From positions 248,001-312,000 of the forward strand of contig NZ_QURB01000001.1 of NCBI RefSeq assembly GCF_003402975.1: DNA of 64,000 bases, in the 5' to 3' direction. The notes below the pieces were generated by a model, which did no database searches, was not told where the DNA came from, and saw nothing but the letters and a program-made list of their open reading frames with translations. Below are positions 20,078 through 29,076 of this stretch, one piece after another (position 1 is the first letter of the stretch; the number at the start of each line of letters is the position of its first letter). Source of the stretch: Brumimicrobium aurantiacum. GTDB taxonomy: Bacteria > Bacteroidota > Bacteroidia > Flavobacteriales_D > Crocinitomicaceae. A program made the position numbers and the translations under genes.

Positions 20078-20746
20078 TTAATTAAGTTCCTTCATCTCGT
20101 TATAATGATAAACAGCAATTCCTTTTTTGCTATTTCGGGCAGCATTCACCATTGATTTAGCCACTTCTTCACCATAAATAGGCTTGAAATTCTGGGGTGT
20201 CAAAAATTTGAAAGCCTTCCCAACGAATTGCATCACCCCTTCACCAAATCTATTTTCAGAACGATTCCCCAACAACAATGAAGGCCTAAAAATGGACAAG
20301 GAAGTAAAACCTGTCTTCTCGTTCACTTTTGATTTAATAGCCTCTTCTACTTTTCCTTTTAATTTTAAATAAAAGCCTTTTTTTGAAGGATCAGCACCTA
20401 CAGAAGAAACAAGCAGAAACTGTTCACAATTGTGTTTCAGACAAAACGTGGCGGCATTAACGGGAATATCATAATCTATAGATTTATATTTCTCATTATC
20501 ACCTTTCACCTTCTTTTGGGTTGTACCAATGGCACAAAATACGACATCACTTCCTTTAATCGCTTCTTCAAATTGGGACATATCAGAGAAATCAATTACC
20601 ACAACATTTACTTTTGGATGATCAATTGAAAGTGGCCTTCTCGATACAACACGAATTTCATCGTAATCAGAGTTCTTCTTAAGGAATTCCAAAACATGAC
20701 TCCCAATTAGTCCTGTTGCTCCAAGTATAGTTGCTGTTTTATTCAT
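20078..20746 (-). CDS. Atypical short-chain dehydrogenase, TIP30/HTATIP2-like NAD(P)-binding protein
   Basis: The 222-residue Rossmann-fold protein has the nucleotide-binding motif GATGLIGSH at residues 9-17, RRPL after strand 2, and CAIGTTQKK after strand 4, then LLVSSVGADPSKKGFYLKLKGKVE with the Ser and Tyr/Lys pattern of atypical SDRs, and FRPSLLLGNR. Bacterial members are commonly annotated as NAD(P)H-binding oxidoreductase or nucleoside-diphosphate-sugar epimerase, but no substrate can be assigned. No signal peptide is visible, so it is probably cytoplasmic. Confidence 0.87.
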   Translation of the reverse strand: MNKTATILGATGLIGSHVLEFLKKNSDYDEIRVVSRRPLSIDHPKVNVVVIDFSDMSQFEEAIKGSDVVFCAIGTTQKKVKGDNEKYKSIDYDIPVNAATFCLKHNCEQFLLVSSVGADPSKKGFYLKLKGKVEEAIKSKVNEKTGFTSLSIFRPSLLLGNRSENRFGEGVMQFVGKAFKFLTPQNFKPIYGEEVAKSMVNAARNSKKGIAVYHYNEMKELN

Positions 20747-20818
20747 AATTAATTTAAAATTGCTTTGTAAAACAAATTTCTATAACACTTATATATTGCT
20801 AAATTTCTTTCTTTACAT

Positions 20819-21298
20819 TTAGCGAAAGTTTTGATCAAAAGTATGATAAGAAGCCACTAAAGAATCTACAATGTTATTGGCTATTTCGATGTTTTCAGCA
20901 TTCTGAAGGTCTTTTGTCAGCTTTAAATGAGGTGCTAACCACTCGTGTAATACATCATGATCTCCACCAGACATTGTACAACTTGAGATTAATTTTGAAT
21001 TCTGCTCTGCCAATTCATTTGCTAAATTCAAATAATCTTCATCACCAGTTTTCTCAAAACTTGTCACCAACAATTGTCCCTCCTTAATGAAAGGCATCAT
21101 TTCATCATTGACCTTCAATCTATTATTTTCAATACTTGGAAGTGAATCTTTCTCTGTTTCTAGTTCTTTTCCCACTTCAATTTCTGAACTTATAACAACT
21201 GCATCCTTTGAGTCACTGCTGATTTCTTCAGTGTTTTGAGAAGAGTTACAAGCTACTAAAAAGCCAAGGCAGATTAGCGCCAAATACGTAATTTTCAT
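20819..21298 (-). CDS. Putative helical lipoprotein
   Basis: From the ATG at 21298 the protein has 159 residues. A longer in-frame start 15 codons upstream is rejected because the shorter form gives a proper lipoprotein signal: MKITYLALICLGFLVAC with the acylated Cys at 17. A Ser/Glu/Asp-rich linker follows, then about 90 residues of predicted helix (DEMMPFIKEGQLLVTSFEK, SSCTMSGGDHDVLHEWLAP). The Cys, His and Asp residues of the last motif could bind metal, but no family was recognised. It may be co-transcribed with the lipoprotein gene at 21357-21887, 58 bases upstream on this strand. Confidence 0.72.
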   Translation of the reverse strand: MKITYLALICLGFLVACNSSQNTEEISSDSKDAVVISSEIEVGKELETEKDSLPSIENNRLKVNDEMMPFIKEGQLLVTSFEKTGDEDYLNLANELAEQNSKLISSCTMSGGDHDVLHEWLAPHLKLTKDLQNAENIEIANNIVDSLVASYHTFDQNFR

Positions 21299-21356
21299 AA
21301 TTCCTATTTTTAAATTAAGACAAAAAAAAGGAGCGTTAAACACTCCTTAATTAAAT

Positions 21357-21887
21357 TTATATTTTCATACCTTTTACTACACGGTCTTTTTGTTGATTCT
21401 TTTTCCAGTTTTTCAATTTCACCATTAAGTAGGCCGAAGCACTTTGTTTCACTGCGTAATATACAGATCCACCATAATCAAGTTCACCTTTACCGTTCTG
21501 CCATTGTGCAACAAGGTAGAAACGTCCATCTGAAATATTCTTTCTTTCAGCAAACCTTAAAACCCTTCCGTTACCTAATTCAAATCGAATTTGAACAGTT
21601 CCGTCTTCTTCCAATTCTTCAAAGATACATGGACGATTTGCTGGAATAACAATACGCTCAGAAGTTGAACGCTCAGAGGTTACCAATTCACCATCATCAC
21701 CAGTTGTAACAATTTTTGTTTGCTCATCACTTCTTTCTAAAATAATGATTTCTGAAGTATAGAACTGTACTTTCTTCAATTTGTCTGAAGTTAATTCGAA
21801 CTCCTCCTTAATCTTTGTCGTGTAGGCAACCTTTGTTGCACAACTTCCTAAAAACAATACTGTGATTAATGCAATAAGTATTTTCAT
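21357..21887 (-). CDS. Putative lipoprotein of unknown function
   Basis: The 176 residues begin with a short lipoprotein signal, MKILIALITVLFLGSCA, lipobox LGSC with Cys at 16. The mature part is mainly predicted beta strand: SEIIILERSDEQTKIVTTG, then a run of basic and acidic pairs and a Gly/Tyr-rich segment (GGSVYYAVKQS), ending in a basic tail KNQQKDRVVKGMKI. No enzymatic motif or known domain was recognised. It precedes the other lipoprotein gene on the same strand, and the LuxE-like gene ends 57 bases upstream of it. Confidence 0.7.
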   Translation of the reverse strand: MKILIALITVLFLGSCATKVAYTTKIKEEFELTSDKLKKVQFYTSEIIILERSDEQTKIVTTGDDGELVTSERSTSERIVIPANRPCIFEELEEDGTVQIRFELGNGRVLRFAERKNISDGRFYLVAQWQNGKGELDYGGSVYYAVKQSASAYLMVKLKNWKKNQQKDRVVKGMKI

Positions 21888-21944
21888 TCTCTTTATTTTT
21901 GATTCTAATGTTTATACGAAAATAAGAACAAATAACGTTCCACT

Positions 21945-22976
21945 CTACGAATTAACCAATAAATTACAACCTCTAATATCACTTTGATCAAAACGACCTA
22001 AAATTTTAAATTTATTGTGATTTTGAACACCTAAATCGTCGGTTGCAATAAATGAACAACTATATAAATTCGCCAAATCGATGATATTAACACCTCCTGT
22101 TTTTCCATCATTGCGAATATGAAGTGGATCATTAACATCACGAATCAAGACTTTCATCCATGGTGCTGGAGTAAAATATTCTGTACCATTTGTATAACCT
22201 TGAGACAGTAATTCAGTCATTCCGTATTCAGAGTAAATGTGTTTCAGATTTAATCCCTCACATAATACTTCATGAAGTTCCTCTTTGATCATTTCCTTTC
22301 TTCGGCCTTTCATTCCACCAGTCTCAAGGACAATTACACCTGACAAATCAATTTTCTTTTCTGCTAAATCAAGTAAAGCATAAGAAACTCCGAAAAGAAC
22401 CACCTTTTTCTTTGTTCGCTTCGCTTGCTCAATCACCTCGATCAGAGAATCTATATCTGATAAATAAAATCCTGACAAATCATCTTCACTTTGTTGAATT
22501 AAAGCATCTACCATATAAACCAAAGAAGATTCTCCTTGCTCAATATAGTTGGGCAGTAAAGCCAAAATAATAGCAGACTTTGGTTCAGTAATTTGATTGG
22601 CAAAAGTTTTATTGAACGAATCTTCATATAAATTCACATCAGCAATATAATGATGACTACGAATACTTTTTGTTGTTCCAGAACTTTTAAAAAGTAGCAC
22701 ATCTTCCTTTGAGAATTCATCTGATAAAATTTGATGGGTCTTAAAAAATGAAATTGGAAGAAAAGGAATTTCGGAATAATGCTGAGGAGCCGGTCTATTC
22801 AATGTATCACAAAACTGTTTATATAATGATACATGATTGTACTGATAATTATAAACTTCTAGAGCTAACCGATTAAAATCTGATTCTGTTTTAACTTTAA
22901 AGATATTTTCTGAAAGAGTGTTTTTATCGATCACCTTGCTTGAGTATTGTGGAATGTAGTCAACAAAAATAAACAA
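21945..22976 (-). CDS. LuxE-like acyl-protein synthetase / AMP-binding family protein
   Basis: The 343-residue protein fits the LuxE acyl-protein synthetase family (PF04443), which activates fatty acids with ATP. Family-like segments are PFLPISFFKTHQILS at about 70-85, the nucleotide-loop FKSSGTTKSIRSHHY, GYTN/SEYGMTELLSQGY in the centre, and FIATDDLGVQ near the end. In luminous bacteria LuxE works with the reductase LuxC; no LuxC or LuxD homologue is seen nearby, so this copy is an orphan that may feed an envelope lipid or ladderane-like pathway. The start codon lies 10 bases after a terminator-like hairpin, suggesting attenuation or an upstream sRNA. Confidence 0.83.
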   Translation of the reverse strand: MFIFVDYIPQYSSKVIDKNTLSENIFKVKTESDFNRLALEVYNYQYNHVSLYKQFCDTLNRPAPQHYSEIPFLPISFFKTHQILSDEFSKEDVLLFKSSGTTKSIRSHHYIADVNLYEDSFNKTFANQITEPKSAIILALLPNYIEQGESSLVYMVDALIQQSEDDLSGFYLSDIDSLIEVIEQAKRTKKKVVLFGVSYALLDLAEKKIDLSGVIVLETGGMKGRRKEMIKEELHEVLCEGLNLKHIYSEYGMTELLSQGYTNGTEYFTPAPWMKVLIRDVNDPLHIRNDGKTGGVNIIDLANLYSCSFIATDDLGVQNHNKFKILGRFDQSDIRGCNLLVNS

Positions 22977-22986
22977 ACTATTCTAC

Positions 22987-23029
22987 AAAAAAAGAATAGG
23001 AGCCCAGAACTGGCGTTCTAAGCTCCTAT
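22987..23029 (-). terminator. Intrinsic terminator hairpin of the candidate sRNA
   Basis: The stem is 22996-23003 with 23022-23029 (8 bp, perfect), and a second stem is 23006-23010 with 23015-23019. On the minus strand it is followed by TC and then seven T residues at 22993-22987. Confidence 0.75.
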
Positions 23030-23058
23030 CACACTAATCAACCTAACCTACTACTACT
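22987..23058 (-). ncRNA. Candidate small RNA or transcription attenuator upstream of the LuxE-like gene
   Basis: On the minus strand, a Bacteroidota-type box TACTTTTG (23070-23063) is followed, at about the expected start site, by a 30-base stretch almost free of C (AGTAGTAGTAGGTTAGG then TTGATTAGTG). A long hairpin comes next: ATAGGAGC pairs with GCTCCTAT, and inside it AGAAC pairs with GTTCT across a 4-base loop. Seven T residues follow. This gives a compact unit of about 70 nucleotides with promoter and terminator and no ORF. It is either a free sRNA or a leader that ends transcription 10 bases before the LuxE-like start codon. No known RNA family could be assigned. Confidence 0.5.
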
Positions 23059-23062
23059 GGTA

Positions 23063-23070
23063 CAAAAGTA
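23063..23070 (-). promoter_or_regulatory. Promoter -7 box for the candidate sRNA
   Basis: TACTTTTG is a perfect TAnnTTTG box on the minus strand. The -33 element is not clear. The rest of the 22977-23472 gap is AT-rich, with no ORF noticed; the element TACCTTTA near 23433-23440 on the plus strand could serve the next gene. Confidence 0.5.
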
Positions 23071-23472
23071 TAAATAAAATAGTTATTTTTTTGAGATAAG
23101 CATTTTTAATTTCGAAACGTAGCCTTGCAAGAAAACCGCATGTGAACTTTGTCACAAACAAAACAAATTAATCGGTTAAATTCCTAAATACATGGGATTT
23201 ATTGATATACTCGTCGATTAAAAACAGCCATTAAGCGACAAATGTCGGATAATCGTCCAACAATTATTTTTTAGCTTTCCAATAATAGATAAAAAAATAA
23301 AGAGGTACAAGACTAATAATTAAGACTATAAGATGGTTCCTAAGACAAAACCACCATAATTTAAGTCATTCTTGTCACAAAATATCGGTACTAAAACCAA
23401 AAACATATTTTTTTCGACAAATTTTAAAATATACCTTTAAAAACAACTAATATTGTTGTCAAAGAATCATTT

Positions 23473-24153
23473 ATGCATAAAATACTCAGAATTTTACTAC
23501 TCTCTTTCATTCTTTTCAGCTTTACAAGTTGTTTTGAACTCATTGAAGATACAACACTAAAAAGTGATGGTAGTGGAACTTATAAATTAACTGTCAATTT
23601 AAGTGCAAGCACCCCCAAAATCAATTCAATTATGGTGATGGACAGCATTCAAGGAAAAAAAGTTCCTAGTAAAAAAGAATTACAAGCAGAACTAAATCAA
23701 TACACCCATTTATTAAAGGAAAACGATGGAATATCAAACATCACTTCTTCTCTTGACACTGATTCTTGGGTGTTGAAACTGAGTTTAGACTTCAAATCTT
23801 TAACACATTTAAAGGATGCTATTATTCAAGTTTCTGAAAAAATCAGCAAGGAACCAGCCAATGATGATGTAAAGGCAATTGTTTTAGTTCATTCTAATAA
23901 TCTGTACAAAAGAAAAATTGGAGCATTAATGCCTAATCAATGGAAAGAGAAAGTAAAATCAGAAGAAGCATATCAAAAACTTCATGAAGGAAAATGCGTT
24001 TTTATTCAACGATTTGAAAATGAAATATCGACAGCCAGCTCAGATTTATTAAAAATCTCAAAAAACAGGAAGGCTGCCATGCTTCAATTAACACCTAAAC
24101 AAATCATCGATCAACCATCATTAATTGATTATTGCATCACAACTAAAAAATAA
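23473..24153 (+). CDS. Putative lipoprotein of unknown function
   Basis: The 226 residues begin with a lipoprotein signal (MHKILRILLLSFILFSFTSC, Cys at 20). The start of the mature part, DTTLKSDGSGTYKLTVNLS, alternates strand-like residues around an SDGSG turn, a pattern seen in several uncharacterised bacterial lipoproteins that report on bulk secreted strands; the remainder is mixed helix and strand. It opens a three-gene plus-strand group with the two larger proteins that follow (45 and 9 base gaps). No catalytic motif was seen. An envelope location is expected. Confidence 0.72.
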   Translation: MHKILRILLLSFILFSFTSCFELIEDTTLKSDGSGTYKLTVNLSASTPKINSIMVMDSIQGKKVPSKKELQAELNQYTHLLKENDGISNITSSLDTDSWVLKLSLDFKSLTHLKDAIIQVSEKISKEPANDDVKAIVLVHSNNLYKRKIGALMPNQWKEKVKSEEAYQKLHEGKCVFIQRFENEISTASSDLLKISKNRKAAMLQLTPKQIIDQPSLIDYCITTKK

Positions 24154-24198
24154 TACATCGTATTTTTATTAAATTTACACCTTATATATAATAAACTT

Positions 24199-26103
24199 AT
24201 GAAAAACATATTCTGTTCACTATTTGCCCTACTAATTACATTCTCAACATTTAGTCAGGTTGAGAAAATGATTTCAGATTCAGCCTACTTCGTAATGGAG
24301 GTAGACTTAGGAAAAATTGCTAAATCAGTTCCAATTGAAGAAATCAATCAATTAGAATTTGTAAAAAAAACCTTAAGGACTATTTCAACAGATGAAAATA
24401 AGATTCAAAATCTATACGATTTAGGTGTCAACTTTTCTTCTAAATTAATTGTATTCAACATTGAGAAAAGTGGATTCAAATCGATGAATGTGATTATCCC
24501 AATTGATGACCAAGAAAAAGTCCTTCAATTATTTGATCAATACGATCAAGCAGAATTAAGACTCAAAGGCTTTGTAAAATCAAACAAAGGAGTAATTTCA
24601 CTTGAAAAATCAACTTTACTCATTAGCCTAATTGATTATAACAATTATGTTTATCGTGACAAAACAAATGCATTATATGCAAGAAAAGGTTGGGAAAAAC
24701 CAAAGAACATCTATGCTTACAATGACTATTATTATGAAAGTCAAGCATACGAACCTGTAGAGGAAACTATTGTATATGAAGAGCCTTATTTGGAAGAAGA
24801 ATCTGTAGAGATGCCTCCATCGGAAATTTACGAAGAAGAAGAAATAGTGGAAGAGGAAATCATTTCTGATGAGGAGCTAAAACAAATTGCCTTAAAGAAA
24901 AGATATGATGAGGTCCTTGATTCTATTACAAATGCTGAGCAATTGAATATTGAAAACATGCATTTAAACTTCGTAAAAAGTCCAGCCAACAACCTTTATG
25001 ATAATGATGAAGAATTTAGAAAAGTAAGTAAACAATCTTCTGATGCGAAAATGTATATCAATCCAATAATGAACCTTGACATGGTTAATGTTCTAAGACA
25101 TTATCCTGTGAAAGAATATATTTATGATGAGGTTAAAGATATGCGTCAATTTGCCTACATCAATTTCTCTCCTACAGGTATTGAAATGGATTGGAATATA
25201 AAAGTATCTGATAATTTTGCTGAAATCATTGCTGAAGGATCATCAGGTAAAATAGATAAAGATCTTTTTAAATATGTACCTGACAATGCACAAGGCTTAG
25301 CTATTTATAATTTGAATACTTTCGGGGCATATGAGAAGTTGAAAGAGATTTACATGCCTAAACTTGACGCTTCTGATGATGGTGAAATGGTTTTAGCATC
25401 TGCGGTTTGGTCTACTATTGATGAATTTATAGACATAGAAGCAGTAACATCGGTTTACCCTCCAAAGGTTTTGGTTTCTTATGCTGGATTTAAGGAAGTT
25501 TTACTGTCAAAAACATCTTACGAATATGATAGCGAAACATTCGAATACACAGAAGTTGATACAACTTACTTAGAGAAAATTCCGATGTTTACCTTTGCTC
25601 TTTCTAATGAACGTGCTTATTTACTAGAGAAGTATTTAAAGGCTTTCAATAAATTAGGAGAAGAAAAAGTGACGAAAAATGAGTACTATTATACCGTTGA
25701 ACAAGGTCCATTCGATTTAGGTATACCTTTCCATATTGCTATTGTTGATGATATTCTAATTGTAACAAATGACGAAAGTGTGGTAAAAGATCATTTGAAT
25801 GGTTTTGATCAAAACGCATTTAATAAAGACATTTATAAAAAAGCTAGAAAGTCTACAATGGTTTATGCTCACATGGACTTCAGCACCATTACTCCAGATA
25901 TTTTAGATTTAGGATTAATGAAAAACGAGGAAAAATTCATTCGTTTGTTTGGAGACAAAACAGGAAAAGTTGATGTGGAGTTAACACCTATCAAAGACAA
26001 CCGAATGAGTTACCAAATCAATATGATTACAAATGGAGCCTACAAAAATGGTGGTTACTTCTTATTCGAATTGATCAACTCAGTTTTTTTATTCAATGAC
26101 TAA
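24199..26103 (+). CDS. Large secreted protein, possibly DUF4836/DUF3352-like
   Basis: The 634 residues have a cleavable signal peptide (MKNIFCSLFALLITFSTFSQ). Residues 20-150 and 290-620 look like two related alpha/beta halves with phrases such as DSAYFVMEVDLGKIA, YVPDNAQGLAIYNLNTFG and HIAIVDDILIVTNDESVV, recalling DUF4836/DUF3352-type envelope proteins; this is an impression, not a secure match. Residues 185-240 are a very acidic insert (VEEPYLEEESVEMPPSEIYE-like, many Glu) with Tyr and Pro. It is probably periplasmic or surface-associated. It lies in one unit with the lipoprotein upstream and the anchored protein downstream. Confidence 0.72.
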   Translation: MKNIFCSLFALLITFSTFSQVEKMISDSAYFVMEVDLGKIAKSVPIEEINQLEFVKKTLRTISTDENKIQNLYDLGVNFSSKLIVFNIEKSGFKSMNVIIPIDDQEKVLQLFDQYDQAELRLKGFVKSNKGVISLEKSTLLISLIDYNNYVYRDKTNALYARKGWEKPKNIYAYNDYYYESQAYEPVEETIVYEEPYLEEESVEMPPSEIYEEEEIVEEEIISDEELKQIALKKRYDEVLDSITNAEQLNIENMHLNFVKSPANNLYDNDEEFRKVSKQSSDAKMYINPIMNLDMVNVLRHYPVKEYIYDEVKDMRQFAYINFSPTGIEMDWNIKVSDNFAEIIAEGSSGKIDKDLFKYVPDNAQGLAIYNLNTFGAYEKLKEIYMPKLDASDDGEMVLASAVWSTIDEFIDIEAVTSVYPPKVLVSYAGFKEVLLSKTSYEYDSETFEYTEVDTTYLEKIPMFTFALSNERAYLLEKYLKAFNKLGEEKVTKNEYYYTVEQGPFDLGIPFHIAIVDDILIVTNDESVVKDHLNGFDQNAFNKDIYKKARKSTMVYAHMDFSTITPDILDLGLMKNEEKFIRLFGDKTGKVDVELTPIKDNRMSYQINMITNGAYKNGGYFLFELINSVFLFND

Positions 26104-26112
26104 ACTCTTTTT

Positions 26113-27438
26113 ATGCGCAAAAGCACTACAGTAAAATTTATCTCTGCAGTTATTATTACAAGCGCTGTAGTTGCTTTTTTCGTCTATTTCCTAAAAAACA
26201 AAAATGATCGTCCTTTTCAACTTATCAATCAAGTTGAACAAGCAAATATTATTTACCATGCTAATCTTGAAGAAATGGTTGACGAAGCCATATTGTTCAA
26301 TAATAATGTTACGAAGAAAATAGGTCTAGGTATATTATTGGGAAAAATAAAAAACACACTTGAAACATCAGGAATCAAATCTGAAAATGCTTTTCTCACC
26401 CATGATTTCTACCAAGGAAATGCGACAACATTGTATGCTGAAATTACGGATCAAAAAGCTTTTGAAAAGTCATTTGAACTTTTAGCGACTTTATTCCAAC
26501 TTGATACATTTAATCAAAATCCATCGCTATTCCTTTCTAAAAACCTCCCTATTAGTGCTGTCGTTAAAGAAAGATATATTAAACTAACTTATGGCAACAC
26601 TCTTCCTGAATCAATAGCGATAAATCAAAATCCTTTAAATTCGTTTTTTAAAAATACCCTAAGCACTCAAGGCATTGGAATTATTAATACTGCCAATAAA
26701 TCTACACTCGATTCAACAGACTTTGCAACATTCTCGTACACAAGCAATGATGATTTTCAATTATTCATTGATTGGCAAACGAAAGGCCCACATCCATTAA
26801 AAAAACATCAGGATAGTGTACTCATCTATAATTCTGAAAAAAATGTCATCCAAAGCTTTTTCAATGTTGATTCAAAACATTTTAAACGATATTCAAATTC
26901 ATATTTAAGCGATTTGGGATATCAATTCATTGATAATTTTGATTCAAAATGGGCCGAACTTCTCTCACAATGGACAGGAAATGCTTCGATTCAACTAGGA
27001 GGCAGAGAAGTCAAGAAAAAAGTTCAATACATCACAGAGTTTGACGACAATTTTAATCAGATTGAAAAAGAAGTCATAACCATCGACAGTGTCCTAGACA
27101 TTGGGATTTTCTGGGAAAGTAAAGAGATTGAATCAGCTTTAAACACAGTATTTAAACTTCCAAATGTCAACCAAGAAAAAGACAAACTACATATTGCCTT
27201 GCTTCCTCCTTTAGAAACAGAAATTTCAGCAAAGAATGTAAAAGCAGCGATTAATCTTAATAAATTCAAGAAGTTCTCTTCACCAAACATATTACAGCTC
27301 TCGATAACCTCACCGGAGCTAAATGGTGAAATCACCTTGCACCAACAATCAGTAAATAAGGTTCTGTTAAAAGTCGAAATCAAAGATTGGTTAACGCTTG
27401 ATAACCCTAAAGAATTGATATTATCAAATTTATGGTAA
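26113..27438 (+). CDS. Membrane-anchored protein, probable relative of its upstream neighbour
   Basis: The protein has 441 residues. One N-terminal transmembrane helix (about residues 8-27, then KNKNDRP) without an obvious cleavage site suggests a bitopic inner-membrane protein with a large periplasmic part. The domain has the same feel as the preceding gene product: NIIYHANLEEMVDEAILF near the start, LYAEITDQKAFEKSFELL, and a duplicated later half. The gene starts 9 bases after the stop of 24199-26103, so they are almost certainly co-transcribed. The 3' end converges on the thioesterase gene with only 8 bases between stops. The function is unknown. Confidence 0.72.
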   Translation: MRKSTTVKFISAVIITSAVVAFFVYFLKNKNDRPFQLINQVEQANIIYHANLEEMVDEAILFNNNVTKKIGLGILLGKIKNTLETSGIKSENAFLTHDFYQGNATTLYAEITDQKAFEKSFELLATLFQLDTFNQNPSLFLSKNLPISAVVKERYIKLTYGNTLPESIAINQNPLNSFFKNTLSTQGIGIINTANKSTLDSTDFATFSYTSNDDFQLFIDWQTKGPHPLKKHQDSVLIYNSEKNVIQSFFNVDSKHFKRYSNSYLSDLGYQFIDNFDSKWAELLSQWTGNASIQLGGREVKKKVQYITEFDDNFNQIEKEVITIDSVLDIGIFWESKEIESALNTVFKLPNVNQEKDKLHIALLPPLETEISAKNVKAAINLNKFKKFSSPNILQLSITSPELNGEITLHQQSVNKVLLKVEIKDWLTLDNPKELILSNLW

Positions 27439-27446
27439 TTGAAAAA

Positions 27447-27971
27447 CTACTCTTCTTCTGGCAAGAATAATCTTTTCAATTCTGTTGCATCTTGAGGATT
27501 CATTTTCCCTGCTAGAATAAGACTTAATTGTTTTCTTCTTAATGCCCCATCATATCTTTCAATTTCTTCTTTTGTTTCTGGAGTAATCGGGGGAACGCTA
27601 ATTGGACCACCGTTTTGATCAACCGCAACAAAAGTATAAATTGCTTCATTGTGTTTAGAACGGACACCTGACACTTGATTTTCAACAAATACATCGATAA
27701 AAACTTCCATTGAACTGTTGAATGCTCTCGAAACTTTAGCTTCAAGCGTTACCACATCCGACTCTCTAATTGGAGAACCAAACGAAACGTTATTTACAGA
27801 AGCAGTTACAACGACTCTTCGACAGTGACGTTGAGCAGAAATCGCTGCTGTGACATCCATCCAACCCAATAGTTGTCCTCCAAATAAATTCCCATGTGGA
27901 TTTGTGTCGTTAGGCAATACAATTTTAGTTGTTATAGTAGTCGATTCCTTTGCTGCTTTTGCTTTCATCAT
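27447..27971 (-). CDS. Hotdog-fold acyl-CoA thioesterase
   Basis: The 174-residue enzyme hydrolyses acyl-CoA to free acid and CoA. It has the YciA/BACH-type signature: LPNDTNPHGNLFGGQLLGWMD at about residues 19-39, with the catalytic Asn/Asp positions, followed by AQRHCRRVVVTASVNNVSFG and the long strand VVTLEAKVSRAFNSSMEVF. The second Met is an equally good start. In the cell it may balance the CoA pool with the beta-oxidation and Acs enzymes encoded nearby. It converges tail to tail with 26113-27438. Confidence 0.92.
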   Translation of the reverse strand: MMKAKAAKESTTITTKIVLPNDTNPHGNLFGGQLLGWMDVTAAISAQRHCRRVVVTASVNNVSFGSPIRESDVVTLEAKVSRAFNSSMEVFIDVFVENQVSGVRSKHNEAIYTFVAVDQNGGPISVPPITPETKEEIERYDGALRRKQLSLILAGKMNPQDATELKRLFLPEEE

Positions 27972-28188
27972 CTTGATTTTTCTACAAAATTAATACAAGC
28001 AGGAGACAATTAAGTTAAAGAAAGGTAAATAATGATTTATATTTAGTAGTTGGTTTTATTTTTCATCAAAAAATCCAAAGTTAAGTTAACCTTGATCTCA
28101 TTATAAAAGGATAGTTCTTTTACATCTCTTTTTGGATAACTTGTCCAGTAAAAATCGGGAGGGACCAAGGAAGAAGACTTAACAATCC

Positions 28189-29052
28189 TCATTCTTTCCT
28201 AAAAAGGATAGGAATATCATACTTTACACCAAGCCAGAAATAATAACCTTGTGCAGTAATTCTGGATTCATGAAGTTCCTCCTCTTCAAAAGTTGTAGAG
28301 TGTATGAAACCACTTTCTGTGTATTTAAAACGATAATTCTCGGGTGTTTCCCAAAATTGGCAACGAAAACCTAGGTTTAACAACAAATTTGGAACAAGTT
28401 CATAATCTAAACTGATTTCTGGAAGGAAAATTGGTTTGGATTTTTGTTCTTCATACATTACTTTGGTTTTTGTGGTAACTGTTTGCAAACCTTCTGGAGT
28501 CATTAGTTCATAAGTATATTGAAAGCTGTCATTATCTTTATGATATGACGCCTGATTATGTATACCATAATATTGAATTCTTGACTTCCGTGTGACCGAA
28601 AAATAAGCATTCACACCAAAATTTATTCGGAATCGTTCAAATGGACTAAACCCTACACCTCCTTTAAATCCAACAAAGTTTGAAGTCAACTTCTTCAACT
28701 TAAATTTATTTTCCAACGCATAATCACTTTCATATTCCTCATAGGGATTTGGATATGTGCTTCTCATAACATGATGTTGGTTCATAAATGAAAATCCCAA
28801 ACTCCACGCACATTTCTCGGATGAAATGACATAGTTTATTCCAGATTCAAAAATAAAGGGAGTGGCGTACTCTACATCTACACGTTCATTGGACAATGAA
28901 GCGTACTGCCTAGAAAGATTACCTGCTTTTAATATAAAAGGAGTATAGAAAGGTTGAATTGTATGTTCTAATTCAGTATTCTGGCTCTTTGAAAATTGAG
29001 AAGTACACAAAAACACCAAAATCATTGTAAAAATATGGAACTGATTTTTCAT
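28189..29052 (-). CDS. Outer-membrane beta-barrel-like protein (tandem paralogue 2)
   Basis: The 287 residues begin with a signal peptide (ending SKSQ). The mature protein is a series of amphipathic strands with aromatic ends: FIFESGINYVISSEKCAW, SLGFSFMNQ, RFRINFGVNAYF, LLNLGFRCQFWE and a last strand GYYFWLGVKYDIPILF, the pattern of a porin-like barrel. It is clearly related to the protein of the neighbouring gene at 29077-29913 (shared PFIFETG/PFIFESG, HESRI/HESKI, GIKYDIPI). The gap between the two genes is 24 bases, so they form one unit. No substrate can be named. Confidence 0.78.
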   Translation of the reverse strand: MKNQFHIFTMILVFLCTSQFSKSQNTELEHTIQPFYTPFILKAGNLSRQYASLSNERVDVEYATPFIFESGINYVISSEKCAWSLGFSFMNQHHVMRSTYPNPYEEYESDYALENKFKLKKLTSNFVGFKGGVGFSPFERFRINFGVNAYFSVTRKSRIQYYGIHNQASYHKDNDSFQYTYELMTPEGLQTVTTKTKVMYEEQKSKPIFLPEISLDYELVPNLLLNLGFRCQFWETPENYRFKYTESGFIHSTTFEEEELHESRITAQGYYFWLGVKYDIPILFRKE

Positions 29053-29076
29053 ATTAAAATAAATTAAGCTTTAAAA

